A stretch of 64,000 nt of DNA from Alloyangia pacifica (GTDB lineage: Bacteria; Pseudomonadota; Alphaproteobacteria; Rhodobacterales; Rhodobacteraceae). This document shows positions 11,368 through 20,376 of the stretch, in pieces. Position numbers and translations under genes: made by a program. Location: positions 1-64,000 of the forward strand of contig NZ_FOZW01000007.1 of NCBI RefSeq assembly GCF_900116195.1. Direction: 5' to 3'. The notes below the pieces were generated by a model, which did no database searches, was not told the origin of the DNA, and was given only the letters and a program-made list of their open reading frames with translations. Position 1 is the stretch's first letter. Every line of letters begins with the position of its first letter.

Positions 11368-12219
11368 TTATCTTTGGCAGCTCGGACAGTAGAAGGAAGA
11401 GCGTCCGGATTGCACGATTCTGTGAACGGTGTTGGCGCAACCATCCCCGCGGCAGGGCTGCCCCTCGCGTCCGTAGACATCGAAGCTGTGCTGGAAATAT
11501 CCAAGTTCCCCATCGGCTTGCCGGAAATCCTTGAGCGAGGAGCCGCCCGCGGCAATGGCGTCCGTCAGCACTTGCCGGATGATCGGAACAAGCGCCGAGA
11601 TGCGCTTTTCCGAGATTTGGTTGACGCGGCGTGAAGGCCTGATGCCGGCGCGGAACAAGGCTTCGCAAACATAGATATTCCCCAATCCGGCAACAATCTT
11701 CTGGTCCAGCAACGCCGTCTTGATCGGCATGCTCCGCCCCTTCAGCGCGGCCACCAGATGGGATTCGCTGAATTCATTGCCCAGCGGCTCCGGCCCGATC
11801 GCCGCGAGCAGCGGATGTGCCCCGGCGGTGGCGGTCTCCATCAGGTCCATGGCGCCGAACCGGCGCGGATCGTTGAAGGTGACGCGTGCGCCGCTGGCCA
11901 TCTCGAAGACCACGTGGTCGTGCTTTTCCGGTGCCGGGTGCTCATGCACGAAGCGGCCCAGCGGATCGCCCGAAACCAGCATCCGCCCCGACATGCCCAG
12001 GTGGATCAGCAGGGTTTCGCCCGTGTCGAGATCCGCGAGGATGTACTTGGACCGCCGCCGCAGCCGCAGCACCCGCGCGCCGGTCAGCCGCTCGGCCATG
12101 CGCTCGGGGAAGGGCCAGCGCAGATCGGGGCGGTTCACCTTCGCCTCGGCGATCACCTGGTTTTCCATCACCGGGGCAAGCCCCGCACGGACGGTTTCCA
12201 CCTCGGGAAGTTCGGGCAT
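11368..12219 (-). CDS. mutM: Formamidopyrimidine-DNA glycosylase
   Basis: Bifunctional glycosylase/AP lyase that removes 8-oxoguanine and formamidopyrimidines. 283 residues beginning with the family hallmark [11 protein letters not shown], in which Pro2 is the nucleophile and Glu3 is catalytic. The helix-two-turn-helix region includes [17 protein letters not shown]. The C-terminal zinc finger has the CRGDGC and CPSC cysteines. Start at 12219 with an AAAGGA ribosome site. It is divergent from ubiE across 81 bp and is followed by echA. Confidence 0.96.
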   Translation of the reverse strand: MPELPEVETVRAGLAPVMENQVIAEAKVNRPDLRWPFPERMAERLTGARVLRLRRRSKYILADLDTGETLLIHLGMSGRMLVSGDPLGRFVHEHPAPEKHDHVVFEMASGARVTFNDPRRFGAMDLMETATAGAHPLLAAIGPEPLGNEFSESHLVAALKGRSMPIKTALLDQKIVAGLGNIYVCEALFRAGIRPSRRVNQISEKRISALVPIIRQVLTDAIAAGGSSLKDFRQADGELGYFQHSFDVYGREGQPCRGDGCANTVHRIVQSGRSSFYCPSCQR

Positions 12220-12244
12220 CACGGATCCTTTCCACTGGGCCGCA

Positions 12245-12272
12245 TTGCAGCGCGGCGCGCGGGCTCTATAAG
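12245..12272 (+). promoter_or_regulatory. Promoter of ubiE-ubiB
   Basis: TTGCAG (12245-12250), 16-bp spacer, TATAAG (12267-12272), about 28 bases before the ubiE ATG. A good sigma-70-like match in the mutM/ubiE divergent gap. Confidence 0.55.
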
Positions 12273-12300
12273 GAGTGTCGGACACAGGACGGCAAGGCCC

Positions 12301-13053
12301 ATGACCAAAGAGACCGGAAAAACCACCCACTTCGGGTTCACCGACATCCCTGAGGAAGAGAAGGCTGGCCGCGTGCGCGGCGTCTTCGGCTCCGTTGCGT
12401 CGAAATATGACGTGATGAACGATGCCATGTCCTTCGGCATTCACCGCATCTGGAAGGACGCGATGATGGACTGGCTGGCACCGCGGCCCGGGCAGAAGCT
12501 GCTCGACGTGGCAGGTGGCACCGGCGACATCTCCTTCCGTTTCCTGAAGCGCGCGGGCCACGGGCACGCCACGGTCTGCGACCTGACCGAACCAATGCTG
12601 GTCGAGGGCCGCAAGCGCGCCGAGGCGGATGCCATGGCCGAGCAGCTCGACTGGGTGGTGGGCGACGCGATGGCCCTGCCCTTCGCCGACAACACTTTCG
12701 ACGTCTACACCATCTCCTTCGGCATCCGGAACGTGACCCGCCCGCAGGAAGCCCTCAACGAGGCCTACCGCGTGCTGAAACCCGGCGGGCGGCTCATGGT
12801 GCTGGAATTCAGCCAGATCCCCAACGAGCTGATGCAGAAGGTTTACGACATGTATTCCTTCAACCTGATCCCGCGCATGGGGCAGGTGATCGCGGGCGAC
12901 CGCGACAGCTACCAGTACCTGGTGGAATCGATCCGCAAGTTCCCCGACCAGGAGACCTTCCTCGGCATGGTGCGGGCGGCCGGCTTCGAGAACGCCAAGT
13001 ACCGCAACCTGAGCATGGGCATCGCCTGCCTGCATTCGGGCTGGAAGATCTGA
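12301..13053 (+). CDS. ubiE: Demethylmenaquinone/2-methoxy-6-polyprenyl-1,4-benzoquinol methylase
   Basis: C-methyltransferase of ubiquinone (and menaquinone) biosynthesis, using S-adenosylmethionine. 250 residues. The N terminus has [19 protein letters not shown], a UbiE signature; the SAM site is [15 protein letters not shown]; the second signature includes [15 protein letters not shown]; it ends HSGWKI. Convention puts the ATG at 12301, 28 bases after the promoter. ubiB starts 1 base after its stop, so the two are cotranscribed and probably translationally coupled. Confidence 0.96.
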   Translation: MTKETGKTTHFGFTDIPEEEKAGRVRGVFGSVASKYDVMNDAMSFGIHRIWKDAMMDWLAPRPGQKLLDVAGGTGDISFRFLKRAGHGHATVCDLTEPMLVEGRKRAEADAMAEQLDWVVGDAMALPFADNTFDVYTISFGIRNVTRPQEALNEAYRVLKPGGRLMVLEFSQIPNELMQKVYDMYSFNLIPRMGQVIAGDRDSYQYLVESIRKFPDQETFLGMVRAAGFENAKYRNLSMGIACLHSGWKI

Positions 13054-13054
13054 C

Positions 13055-14587
13055 ATGAAGGGTCCGCACAACATCTGGCGGCTGGTTCGCACCGGCGCCA
13101 CCTTCGAGCGCACGGGCGCCATGGGCGTGGTGCTCGACGCGGTGGATGCGCCGCCGACGCTGCGCGCCGCGGCGCGCATCCTCGCCTGGCCCTTCAAGTG
13201 GCTCGGTTACGAGGGCGATCCCGCAATGCCGCCGGTGACCCGCGCGCTCACCGCGCTTGGCCCGGCCTACATCAAGTTCGGCCAGGTGCTCTCGACCCGG
13301 CCCGACGTGGTGGGCGAAGATCTCGCCAACCAGCTTCGGGTGCTTCAGGACAAGCTGCCACCCTTCGCCATCGAGGCCGCCAAGACCCAGGTCGAATCCG
13401 AACTCGGCGTGAAGGTCGACGAGGTCTTCTCCGAGTTCAGCCCGCCCGTCGCCGCCGCCTCGATCGCGCAGGTGCACAAGGCACGCCTGGCCGAGACCGG
13501 CGAGACCGTCGCGGTGAAGGTGCTGCGCCCGGGGATCGAACGCGCCTTCCGCAAGGACATCGATGCCTTCTGGCTGGCCGCCGATGCGATCAACTTTCTC
13601 TCCCCCGCTTCGCGCCGCCTGCGCCCGCGCGACGTGATCGCCCATTTCGAGGGCGTGGTGAACGGCGAGCTGGACCTGCGTCTGGAAAGCGCCTCGGCCA
13701 GCGAGTTCGCTGCGAACACCGTCGATGACGCGGGCTTCCAGCTGCCCGAAGTGCTCTGGGGTCTGTCGGGCCGCCGCGTGATGACCATGAGCTGGGCCGA
13801 GGGCGTGCCGCTCGGTGACAACGAGGCCATTGACGCCGCCGGCCACGACCGCGTCGCGCTGAGCGAGCGGGTCCTGCAACTCTTCCTCAACCACGCGCTG
13901 CGCGACGGCTTCTTCCACGCCGACATGCACCAGGGCAACCTGAAGGTCGCGCCGAACGGCGACATCATCGCCTATGACTTCGGCATCATGGGCCATATCG
14001 ACGAGTACACCCGCCGGGTCTACGCCGAGATTCTCTACGGCTTCATCCGCCGCGACTATCGCCGCGTCGCAGAGGTGCATTTCGAGGCCGGCTACGTGCC
14101 CGCCGATCAGGACGTGGACGAGTTCGCCCGCGCCCTGCGCGCCGTAGGCGAGCCGATCTTCGGCATGGATTCGACCCGTATCTCGATGGGACGACTGCTC
14201 AACTACCTCTTCGAGGTGACGGAGCGCTTCGGCATGGAGACGCGCACCGAGCTGATCCTGCTGCAACGCACCATGGTTGTGGTCGAGGGCGTGGCCCGGT
14301 CGCTGAACCCGCACATGAACATCTGGAGCGTCGCACGCCCGGTGGTCGAGCAATACATCAAGACCTCGATCGGCCCCCGTGCTGCGCTGCGCGATTTCGC
14401 CAAGACCGCGCGGGTGATGGCCCGGTTCGGTCCGCGGCTGCCCGGACTGGTCGAGGAGGCGCTGATCCGGCAGACCCAAGGCCTCGCCGACGAGCTCGAA
14501 TCGAAATGGGCGCGCCGGCTCGGCTGGGGGATCGGCGGGCTGATTTCCGGCGCGGGGCTGACGCTGGTTCTTCTGTCGATTTTCTGA
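13055..14587 (+). CDS. ubiB: Ubiquinone biosynthesis protein UbiB (ABC1/ADCK family)
   Basis: Atypical protein-kinase-like ATPase required for coenzyme Q biosynthesis. 510 residues. The invariant KxGQ motif is in [14 protein letters not shown]. The Ala-rich nucleotide loop is [15 protein letters not shown], the catalytic-loop equivalent [13 protein letters not shown], and the DFG equivalent AYDFGIMG. A hydrophobic C-terminal helix (last 20-25 residues, [20 protein letters not shown]) anchors it to the membrane. It forms an operon with ubiE. In many relatives coaBC follows; here it does not, and the flagellar block begins. Confidence 0.95.
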   Translation: MKGPHNIWRLVRTGATFERTGAMGVVLDAVDAPPTLRAAARILAWPFKWLGYEGDPAMPPVTRALTALGPAYIKFGQVLSTRPDVVGEDLANQLRVLQDKLPPFAIEAAKTQVESELGVKVDEVFSEFSPPVAAASIAQVHKARLAETGETVAVKVLRPGIERAFRKDIDAFWLAADAINFLSPASRRLRPRDVIAHFEGVVNGELDLRLESASASEFAANTVDDAGFQLPEVLWGLSGRRVMTMSWAEGVPLGDNEAIDAAGHDRVALSERVLQLFLNHALRDGFFHADMHQGNLKVAPNGDIIAYDFGIMGHIDEYTRRVYAEILYGFIRRDYRRVAEVHFEAGYVPADQDVDEFARALRAVGEPIFGMDSTRISMGRLLNYLFEVTERFGMETRTELILLQRTMVVVEGVARSLNPHMNIWSVARPVVEQYIKTSIGPRAALRDFAKTARVMARFGPRLPGLVEEALIRQTQGLADELESKWARRLGWGIGGLISGAGLTLVLLSIF

Positions 14588-14779
14588 AGTGGAGTTCCGG
14601 CGGGGTGCTCCGCAAGGAGGTCCGCTGGATTTCTCCGTTCGATCTTCACGGCGGACTTCACCAGCGGTTCCTTTCGACACCCTCTTTCTGATGCCGGACT
14701 TCCCTTCTGAAGCCGGACCTTTCCGCAGGTCAGCCGTGACACCACCGGCGCTATCGTTCCGATGTCCGCCCAAAAGCTC

Positions 14780-14798
14780 CGCGGCCGCGCTTCGGCCG
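14780..14798 (-). terminator. Possible terminator of the fliK-flgD unit
   Basis: Seven-bp perfect stem GCGGCCG/CGGCCGC with a 5-base loop, 20 bases past the flgD stop, followed on the minus strand by GAGCTTTTGGG. The T run is short, so the call is tentative. The rest of the 231-bp ubiB-flgD gap shows nothing clear. Confidence 0.4.
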
Positions 14799-14818
14799 CT
14801 CGACAGGCGCGCTATGGC

Positions 14819-15487
14819 TCACACCTCCGGTCGACGCAGGGCTGCTACCTCCGAAACGTCCATATGACCGCCGCCCTGCAGGGTTAGCAGGTAGCTCGCG
14901 CCGTCCCGGCGCACCTCGTCGATCCGCATGTAGGAACGGGCATCCCGCGTCTCGACGACCACGCCTTCGCGGGAAAGCTCGAGCGCCGCGCCGTAGACAC
15001 CCGCAGGAAGTTGCGATCCCGACAGGTCGGTTCCATCCCAGACGTAGCTTTTCTGCCCTGCGGCAAGGCTGATGCGGTTGCGCAGTGCCCCGGTCGCATC
15101 GCGCAGGACCAGCACCGCGCTTTCGTCTTCCTCGACCGGATCGAAGGTCAAGGCGACCCCGGCACCGTCAAGATAGGCGGCGCCGGGCGCGAGCGTCTCC
15201 AGCCCGATCCACGATGCCATTCGCTCGAACCCTTCGCCGGTCACCCTCTCGACCAGCCCCGTCAGCAGCTTGTTGGTCAGCACCTGCTGCTCTACCGCCG
15301 AGAAACTGGCGAGTTGCGAGGCGTATTCGGTCGCATCCACGGGATTGAAGGGGTCCTGATTCTGCGCCTGGGTGGTCAGCATCCGCAGAAACGTGTCGAA
15401 ATCGCTCGTCAGGACAGAGACTTGATCCGGGTTTCCCCCCGTTGCAGTGGTCGTGGCCGTAGCCTGGCTCACCGTCGAAACATCCAT
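14819..15487 (-). CDS. flgD: Flagellar hook capping protein
   Basis: Scaffold that caps the growing hook. 222 residues. The N-terminal conserved region reads DFDTFLRMLTTQAQNQDPFN and YASQLASFSAVEQQV, the hallmark of FlgD, followed by the FlgD Ig-like/Tudor region with VWDGTDLSGSQLPAGVY. An AGGAG lies about 8 bases before the ATG at 15487; the frame upstream overlaps fliK and is ignored. It follows fliK after 28 bp, a natural pair since FliK measures hook length. Confidence 0.95.
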   Translation of the reverse strand: MDVSTVSQATATTTATGGNPDQVSVLTSDFDTFLRMLTTQAQNQDPFNPVDATEYASQLASFSAVEQQVLTNKLLTGLVERVTGEGFERMASWIGLETLAPGAAYLDGAGVALTFDPVEEDESAVLVLRDATGALRNRISLAAGQKSYVWDGTDLSGSQLPAGVYGAALELSREGVVVETRDARSYMRIDEVRRDGASYLLTLQGGGHMDVSEVAALRRPEV

Positions 15488-15515
15488 ACATTCACTCCTG
15501 GGTTTAGCCGCTTGC

Positions 15516-17591
15516 CTAAAGCCTGAGATCCAGCCCGTCCCGTGTGGCGGGGTCGGCGCTGCTGTCGCCCGCCGCGGTCGCGACCCTCTCCGCCGGCGGC
15601 GCTTCGTTGCTGGGCGGCGCTTCGGGCGTCGGCGTTCCCGGCCTGCCCTGGCGCTCACCCGCAAAACTGAAGCTGCTGCCAGGGAAGCCCGCGTCTGACA
15701 GGTGCCGGGCCAGCTGATCCACATGCCTGCGCATCATCTCGAGGGTTTCGGCGCGGTCCGCGGTCACCTGCAAAGCGATGCCGTGATCCGTGATCTGCAT
15801 GTGAAACCGGATGCGCCCCAACTCTTCTGGCTCCAGCCGGATTTCGACACGGGCCCGCTCTGCCGCGGCGATCGCCTCGGCGACCTGCCGGAAGCTCGAC
15901 GCCTGCGCCGTGGTCGCTGCGGGGTTTTGGCCTCTGGCGGCGGATACCCCCCTTTCGACCTGCGCTTGCGCCGCCTCCGAGAGAGACGCGTCTGCCCTGC
16001 GGTCGGCAAGCTCGACCTGATCGCCGCCCTCCGCGACGGGTTCGACAGGCTGGCCGGGTCCGGGCGCGAAAGCGGCCTGCTGCCCGGGTGTTCCAACTGG
16101 TGCCGTGCTCCAGCGCCCGACGCGCCGGAGCTGACCAGGGTCCCGAGCGGCGTCGGTGGCTGGCGTGGCGTTGGGTGTTCCGCGCGCGATATGTTTTTGC
16201 TGGTCATGCGCAGCGTCGCGCCGCCCTGGCACCCGATCACCCGGAGGACTCCCCAAGGCGCCCTTTGCCGGAACGGACTCGCTGGCACCCCGCGGGGTCT
16301 CAGTGGCATCTGTCCGGCTGCCGGGGTCTGGATCATGAGGGCCCCAACCGGCTCGACTGGCCGGACCGAACATTGAGGTACCCACCGCGCCCTGCCACGA
16401 ATGCGCGGGCCCGGGCGGGCTTTCCGGTCCCATATTTGGCTGCGGCTGCCCCGATTGTGCGCCCTTCACCGCGCCCTGGGGCGGAAAGGAGCCGCCCACG
16501 CCTTTCCCGGAGAGCCCGCGCGAGGGAGCGGTCGCGGCCCGGATTGCGGCAATCTTCGGGCCGGGGTCCTGCGGCCCTGCTGCGATCGCGACCAGCGGTC
16601 CGGAAGACGACGGGCTTGTCGGTCTCGAATCTGCGGAACCTGGCTGTCCTGCCCCCCCGGAGCTTGCCTCCGCCTGATCCTGCGTTTCTCTGCCCGCGCC
16701 TCCTGGCAGTACCGGTCGCGCCGTGGCTGCAGCATTTGTTCGAGCCGCCGAAACCGGACGCGGCAGAACCGAAGGTTCGCGGGTCAGCCCGGCCGGATCC
16801 GTTCGAAAGGTGTCTGCGCCCCCGGAGAGACCCGTCTCGAGAGTGCGCTGATGCGGGCCGGGCGTCGGGGCTTCGACCATCGAGAGAGCGCCCATGGGCA
16901 TCATGCTGGTCTGGTCGCGAGACGGCCGAAGCGAAGCCGGGTCGGCAGACGCTGCGGAACGCTCTGCTGAAATAGTTGCAACCCGGTCATCGGGCCCGCC
17001 CGGAGCTTGCGACGCATCGGCCGCGGATGCCTGCCCGAGACCCGTTTCCACGCGTGCGGCAACCGACGGCGCGCCGCCCGCCCTATCACCGCTGTCGTTG
17101 ATCCACCCGCCCGCAAGCCCCGACGCCTCTGAACCTGGGATGACTCCTCCGGGGGCTGGTCGATCGGCGCCTGGGAACATGATCCATTCCGCGGCGTCCT
17201 CCTCTTCGTCGACAACCGCGCCGGAATCGGTAAGCCAGGTCCCCGCATCCCCGCGTGCCGCATTCACCGCATCCGCGACCACGGAGAACGCGGCATCGGA
17301 CTCTCCTGCCACCCCTGAGGACGTAGGCCCATCAGGACCCGGCGACGGGGGGCCTCCGGGCGCCTGCCCGGCCGAGGGCGGCACCGGGCGCTCCTTTCCG
17401 GACGAGAGAAAAACGTGCCGAAAATCCGGCCCGTCACGCGCATCAGGCATGTCACGCGCGTCCGGCCTGTCGCGCGCATCCGGCATGTCGCGCGGGCCGG
17501 ATGGCAGCCTGCGCTCGCCCGCCGCTTCGGCAGGGGCGCCCGGCCTCGGCCTGCCCCCGGGAGATTGGGTTTCCATCGGAATCGGGAACAT
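15516..17591 (-). CDS. fliK: Flagellar hook-length control protein
   Basis: Exported molecular ruler that ends hook growth by switching FlhB specificity. 691 residues, mostly Pro/Gly/Ala/Ser-rich and disordered, with a compact Flg_hook domain near the C terminus (about residues 570-650) containing ARVEIRLEPEELGRIRFHMQ and GIALQVTADRAETLEMM. A fourfold PDARD-type 6-residue repeat lies near residues 32-55. The start is uncertain: 17591 (MFPIPMETQ) or an in-frame ATG 5 codons later, both with weak ribosome sites. The long variable middle is normal for FliK. Divergent from the FlgJ-like gene. Confidence 0.88.
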   Translation of the reverse strand: MFPIPMETQSPGGRPRPGAPAEAAGERRLPSGPRDMPDARDRPDARDMPDARDGPDFRHVFLSSGKERPVPPSAGQAPGGPPSPGPDGPTSSGVAGESDAAFSVVADAVNAARGDAGTWLTDSGAVVDEEEDAAEWIMFPGADRPAPGGVIPGSEASGLAGGWINDSGDRAGGAPSVAARVETGLGQASAADASQAPGGPDDRVATISAERSAASADPASLRPSRDQTSMMPMGALSMVEAPTPGPHQRTLETGLSGGADTFRTDPAGLTREPSVLPRPVSAARTNAAATARPVLPGGAGRETQDQAEASSGGAGQPGSADSRPTSPSSSGPLVAIAAGPQDPGPKIAAIRAATAPSRGLSGKGVGGSFPPQGAVKGAQSGQPQPNMGPESPPGPAHSWQGAVGTSMFGPASRAGWGPHDPDPGSRTDATETPRGASESVPAKGALGSPPGDRVPGRRDAAHDQQKHIARGTPNATPATDAARDPGQLRRVGRWSTAPVGTPGQQAAFAPGPGQPVEPVAEGGDQVELADRRADASLSEAAQAQVERGVSAARGQNPAATTAQASSFRQVAEAIAAAERARVEIRLEPEELGRIRFHMQITDHGIALQVTADRAETLEMMRRHVDQLARHLSDAGFPGSSFSFAGERQGRPGTPTPEAPPSNEAPPAERVATAAGDSSADPATRDGLDLRL
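17426..17497. repeat. Four tandem 18-bp repeats inside fliK
   Basis: Four imperfect 18-bp units beginning CCGGCCCGTC, CAGGCATGTC, CCGGCCTGTC and CCGGCATGTC. Read in the fliK frame they encode repeated (M/R/G)PDARD hexapeptides in the disordered N-terminal region. The in-frame period can expand or shrink without breaking the gene. Confidence 0.85.
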
Positions 17592-17639
17592 TCTGTCGAC
17601 CCCATTTCTGGCATGGGAGCAACCCTAGGACGGCAGTCG

Positions 17640-17654
17640 CTAAGAATGCCTTTA
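17640..17654. promoter_or_regulatory. Weak CtrA-like box between fliK and the FlgJ-like gene
   Basis: CTAA-N7-TTTA matches 6 of 8 fixed bases of the CtrA consensus TTAA-N7-TTAA and lies in the divergent gap. Weak alone; it gains some weight from better boxes at four other flagellar units. Confidence 0.3.
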
Positions 17655-17710
17655 CCCCGGGTATTTTACACATTCCCCAGAGCATTCATTCGAATCGACA
17701 GGAGCCCGCC

Positions 17711-17962
17711 ATGCCGGTCCAGACTTTGCCCGTGACCTCGTCCCTCTCCGCACAACAGGCCCTGCTGAACCGGCTGTTCCTCTCTCAGATGTTGCAGTTT
17801 GCCGACGTCGTGCCGACCCGAGGCGCGTTCGGGGGGGGCGCGGGGGAAGAACAGTTCGCTTCCTTCCTGCGCGAGGAATATGCCGCGCGCCTTGCCGAGC
17901 GGGTGCAGCTTCTGCCGGATATCCTGCCGGATCGCACCGCGCCTGCCGCGGCAGGGCGATGA
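17711..17962 (+). CDS. FlgJ-like rod-binding protein (CheL type)
   Basis: An 83-residue protein corresponding to only the N-terminal rod-binding domain of FlgJ, without a muramidase domain, as in other alphaproteobacteria. The recognisable core is GGAGEEQFASFLREEYAARL, matching the GGxxxxSFLxxEYAxxL pattern. It probably caps or helps the rod through the periplasm; a separate lytic transglycosylase encoded at 32.3-33.0 kb would supply the peptidoglycan-cutting activity. Start at 17711 with an AGGAG site 8 bases upstream. Its stop overlaps the next start (ATGA). Confidence 0.8.
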   Translation: MPVQTLPVTSSLSAQQALLNRLFLSQMLQFADVVPTRGAFGGGAGEEQFASFLREEYAARLAERVQLLPDILPDRTAPAAAGR

Positions 17963-18312
17963 CACCGCGGACCGGCACCTCCGGGAGTGCCGAGGCGGAG
18001 TTCCTGGCGCTCCTCGACGAAGAGCGGCGGGCGCTGCTCTCCGGCGAATTCACACGGCTGCCCGAACTCGACCGCGCCAAGCAGGCCTGTGCCATGCGCT
18101 ACATGGCGCAGCCCGTGCGCGCGCCCGCGCTGCTGGCCGCGCTGCGCCGCAATCAGCGCCTGCTTGGCAGCGCATTGCAGGGGCTTGCCGCGGTCCGGTC
18201 CAGGCTCTCGGACTGGGAGAGGCTCTCCCAGCGGATGGAGACCTACGGCCCTGACGGGCAGAAGACCGGCATCGGGCACGGGCCGACCGGAAAAATTCAT
18301 CGGAAACTCTAG
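17959..18312 (+). CDS. FlgN-like flagellar export chaperone
   Basis: A 117-residue, mostly helical protein with an N-terminal acidic helix (EFLALLDEERRALLSGEF) and a middle region LLAALRRNQRLLGSALQGLA. It resembles the FlgN family, which chaperones the hook-filament junction proteins FlgK and FlgL; the LRRNQRLLxAA-type stretch is the best match. Translationally coupled to the FlgJ-like gene by a 4-base overlap. Identification rests on pattern, size and context. Confidence 0.65.
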   Translation: MTPRTGTSGSAEAEFLALLDEERRALLSGEFTRLPELDRAKQACAMRYMAQPVRAPALLAALRRNQRLLGSALQGLAAVRSRLSDWERLSQRMETYGPDGQKTGIGHGPTGKIHRKL

Positions 18313-18350
18313 TCATTCCCGCCGCGATACATGGCAAATTCGGACGCGGT

Positions 18351-18365
18351 TTAGCCTTGGATTAA
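18351..18365. promoter_or_regulatory. CtrA-like box upstream of fliC
   Basis: TTAG-N7-TTAA, 7 of 8 fixed bases of the CtrA consensus, 162 bp upstream of the fliC start. The spacer (CCTTGGA) resembles that of the flgB/fliI box (GCCTTGG). Confidence 0.5.
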
Positions 18366-18492
18366 GAACTCGCCGACTACGGTGACGCGGCATCCCGAAA
18401 AGGATGGCGCAGGGGGAGAGGCTCCTCAACTGCTTCGTCAGAACGACGTCCAAGAAGGTCGCCCCACCATGGGCCGCGACCGGTGACAGGAA

Positions 18493-18507
18493 TGGCGCAA
18501 AGCGCCA
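18493..18507 (+). promoter_or_regulatory. Stem-loop just upstream of the fliC ribosome site
   Basis: TGGCGC-AAA-GCGCCA forms a perfect 6-bp hairpin ending 6 bases before the AAGGACG ribosome site of fliC. In Caulobacter FlbT binds the flagellin 5' untranslated region and destabilises the message; flbT is 1.85 kb downstream here, so this hairpin is a reasonable candidate target. Inference only. Confidence 0.45.
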
Positions 18508-18526
18508 CATTCAAGGACGAAAATCG

Positions 18527-19837
18527 ATGTCTAGCATCCTGACGAACAATGGCGCGATGGTCGCGCTGCAAACTCTCAAGTCCATCAACATGAACCTCAC
18601 CAACACCCAGGGTGAGATCTCCACCGGCAAGAGCGTCGCCAGCGCCAAAGACAACGCCGCGGTCTGGGCCATCTCCAAGGTCATGGAAGCCGACGTGAAG
18701 GGCTTCAAGGGTATTTCCGACAGCCTCAACCTCGGCCAGTCCACCGTTGCCGTGGCCCGCCAGGCGGCGGAAACCGTGACCGATCTGCTCACCGACGTGA
18801 AGGGCAAGATCGTCGCCGCGCAGGAAGAGAACGTCGACCGGGCGAAAATCCAGGCGGACATCGACGCGCTGCGCGGACAGATCGGCGCCGTGGTCAGCGC
18901 CGCGCAGTTCAACGGCCTCAACCTGCTGTCCAACATCGAGGAAACCGTCGGCTCGGGCAGCATCAACGTGCTGGCCTCGCTCGATCGCTCGGTCACCGGT
19001 GTCGCCGCCTCGGACATCAACGTCACCAAGCAGGATCTCGGCACCGGCGCCGCGGCGGTCGCCGGCACGGTCGCCGCGACAGCGCTGACCGCTTCGGTCG
19101 ATGCGGTGACGCTGAACGGCACGCAGACCGATACGATCGACATCGGCACCACCAACAGCGGCTTCACCGCCGGCACCGCTTATACGCTGAACGTCTTCGG
19201 CACCGATGCCGACAACTCGAAGTTCACGCAGACCGACTACCGCTCGACCACGGCCGCCGGCCCGAGCGCGACGGAGGTCACCACGCTCGAGATCGTCTAT
19301 GTCGCCCGCGAAGGAGATACCGCGACCGACGTGGCCAAGGGGCTGCATGCCTCGTTCAAGAGCTTCATGGCGGCGAACGAGCTGGATTCGGATGTGCTCG
19401 ATGCCACCGTCACCGGGGACACGCTGACCTTTACCTCCACGCTCACCGACGCGACCGACACCGTTGCCGTGACGCTTTCCTCGGTCAACGCCTCCGAGGG
19501 CAACACCATCGGCGGCAAGCTCGAGCAGCTCAGCAATATCGACGTCACCACCCAGGCCGGCGCCGATTCGGCGCTCGACCAGATCGAGGGGCTGATCCAG
19601 ACGGCCATCGACTCGGCCTCCGCCTTCGGTTCGACCCAGGGCCGGATCGAAACGCAGACGGCCTTCATCTCGGGCCTTACCGACGCGCTGAAGTCCGGCA
19701 TCGGTACGCTGGTGGATGCCGACATGGAAGAAGCCTCGGCCAGGCTGCAGGCGCTGCAGGTGCAGCAGCAGCTCGGTGTGCAGGCGCTGTCGATCGCCAA
19801 CCAGGCACCGCAATCTCTCCTGTCGCTCTTCCGTTGA
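18527..19837 (+). CDS. fliC: Flagellin
   Basis: Filament subunit, 436 residues. The D0/D1 N-terminal domain is recognisable (SILTNNGAMVALQTLKSIN, then TQGEISTGKSVASAKDNAA), as is the C-terminal D1/D0 (residues about 350-436: LGVQALSIANQAPQSLLSLF). The middle (about 160-340) is Thr/Ala/Asp-rich and variable, corresponding to the surface-exposed part. Start at 18527 with AAGGACG 8 bases upstream; the 41-codon open extension lies in the leader. It heads a unit with flaF, flbT and a DUF1217 gene. A long leader with a hairpin and a strong stem-loop after the stop suggest control at the RNA level. Confidence 0.96.
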   Translation: MSSILTNNGAMVALQTLKSINMNLTNTQGEISTGKSVASAKDNAAVWAISKVMEADVKGFKGISDSLNLGQSTVAVARQAAETVTDLLTDVKGKIVAAQEENVDRAKIQADIDALRGQIGAVVSAAQFNGLNLLSNIEETVGSGSINVLASLDRSVTGVAASDINVTKQDLGTGAAAVAGTVAATALTASVDAVTLNGTQTDTIDIGTTNSGFTAGTAYTLNVFGTDADNSKFTQTDYRSTTAAGPSATEVTTLEIVYVAREGDTATDVAKGLHASFKSFMAANELDSDVLDATVTGDTLTFTSTLTDATDTVAVTLSSVNASEGNTIGGKLEQLSNIDVTTQAGADSALDQIEGLIQTAIDSASAFGSTQGRIETQTAFISGLTDALKSGIGTLVDADMEEASARLQALQVQQQLGVQALSIANQAPQSLLSLFR

Positions 19838-19845
19838 CGTGACCC

Positions 19846-19874
19846 CTCCGGGGCCGGCCCACCCGGCCCCGGAG
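19846..19874 (+). promoter_or_regulatory. Strong stem-loop between fliC and flaF
   Basis: CTCCGGGGCCGG and CCGGCCCCGGAG pair perfectly over 12 bp around CCCAC. No T run follows, so it is more likely a 3' stabiliser of fliC mRNA or a processing/attenuation point than a full terminator. This fits the need for much more flagellin than FlaF/FlbT. Confidence 0.6.
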
Positions 19875-19920
19875 CTTCGCCAGAATGGACGGCATCGGAC
19901 CAAGGAATAAGGGCATCGTC

Positions 19921-20376
19921 ATGAATGCACATCTCATGGCTCGCCGCGCCTATGCGCAGTCGAACACCAGCACGCGCACCGCCCGCGCCATCGAATACGA
20001 CCTGATCGCGCGGGTCACCCATCGCATGAAAAGCGCCGCCGAGGCCGGTCCGCGCAGCTACCCCGCGCTCGTCGCCGCCCTGCACGACAACCGCAAGCTC
20101 TGGACTGCGCTTGCCGTGGATGTGGCGGACGAGGACAACAAGCTCCCGCAGGAGCTTCGCGCGCAGATTTTCTACCTCTGCGAATTCGTCCAGCATCACA
20201 CGGGCAAGATCCTGTCTCGCAAAGCGAAACTTGCCCCGCTGATCGAGGTGAACCGCGCCATTCTCGCCGGCCTGAATTCCCGGCCCGCGACCGCCGCATC
20301 GAGACCCGCAGGCGGCTCCACCGTCCTCGGCACCGGTGCCCGGGCCGATGCGTCCTCGCTGGCGTCGCTGCGATGA
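19921..20376 (+). CDS. flaF: Flagellar biosynthesis regulator FlaF
   Basis: Alphaproteobacterial protein required for flagellin synthesis and secretion, acting opposite FlbT in Caulobacter. 151 residues. The core begins MNAHLMARRAYAQ and has RAIEYDLIARVTHRM, the FlaF family pattern, then LWTALAVDVADEDNKLP and LRAQIFYLCEFVQHH. The ATG at 19921 is chosen over one 12 codons earlier because it matches the family N terminus. flbT overlaps its end by 4 bases. Confidence 0.93.
   Translation: MNAHLMARRAYAQSNTSTRTARAIEYDLIARVTHRMKSAAEAGPRSYPALVAALHDNRKLWTALAVDVADEDNKLPQELRAQIFYLCEFVQHHTGKILSRKAKLAPLIEVNRAILAGLNSRPATAASRPAGGSTVLGTGARADASSLASLR

Noticed and set aside
12220-13197. Extension of the mutM frame across ubiE
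   Set aside because: MPELPEVE is an absolute family start for MutM because Pro2 is the catalytic residue.
18313-18526. Sigma-28 promoter for fliC
   Set aside because: TTTAG and GCCGACTA can be paired, but spacing does not match the TAAA-N15-GCCGATAA consensus and differs from the flgB case; too weak to annotate.
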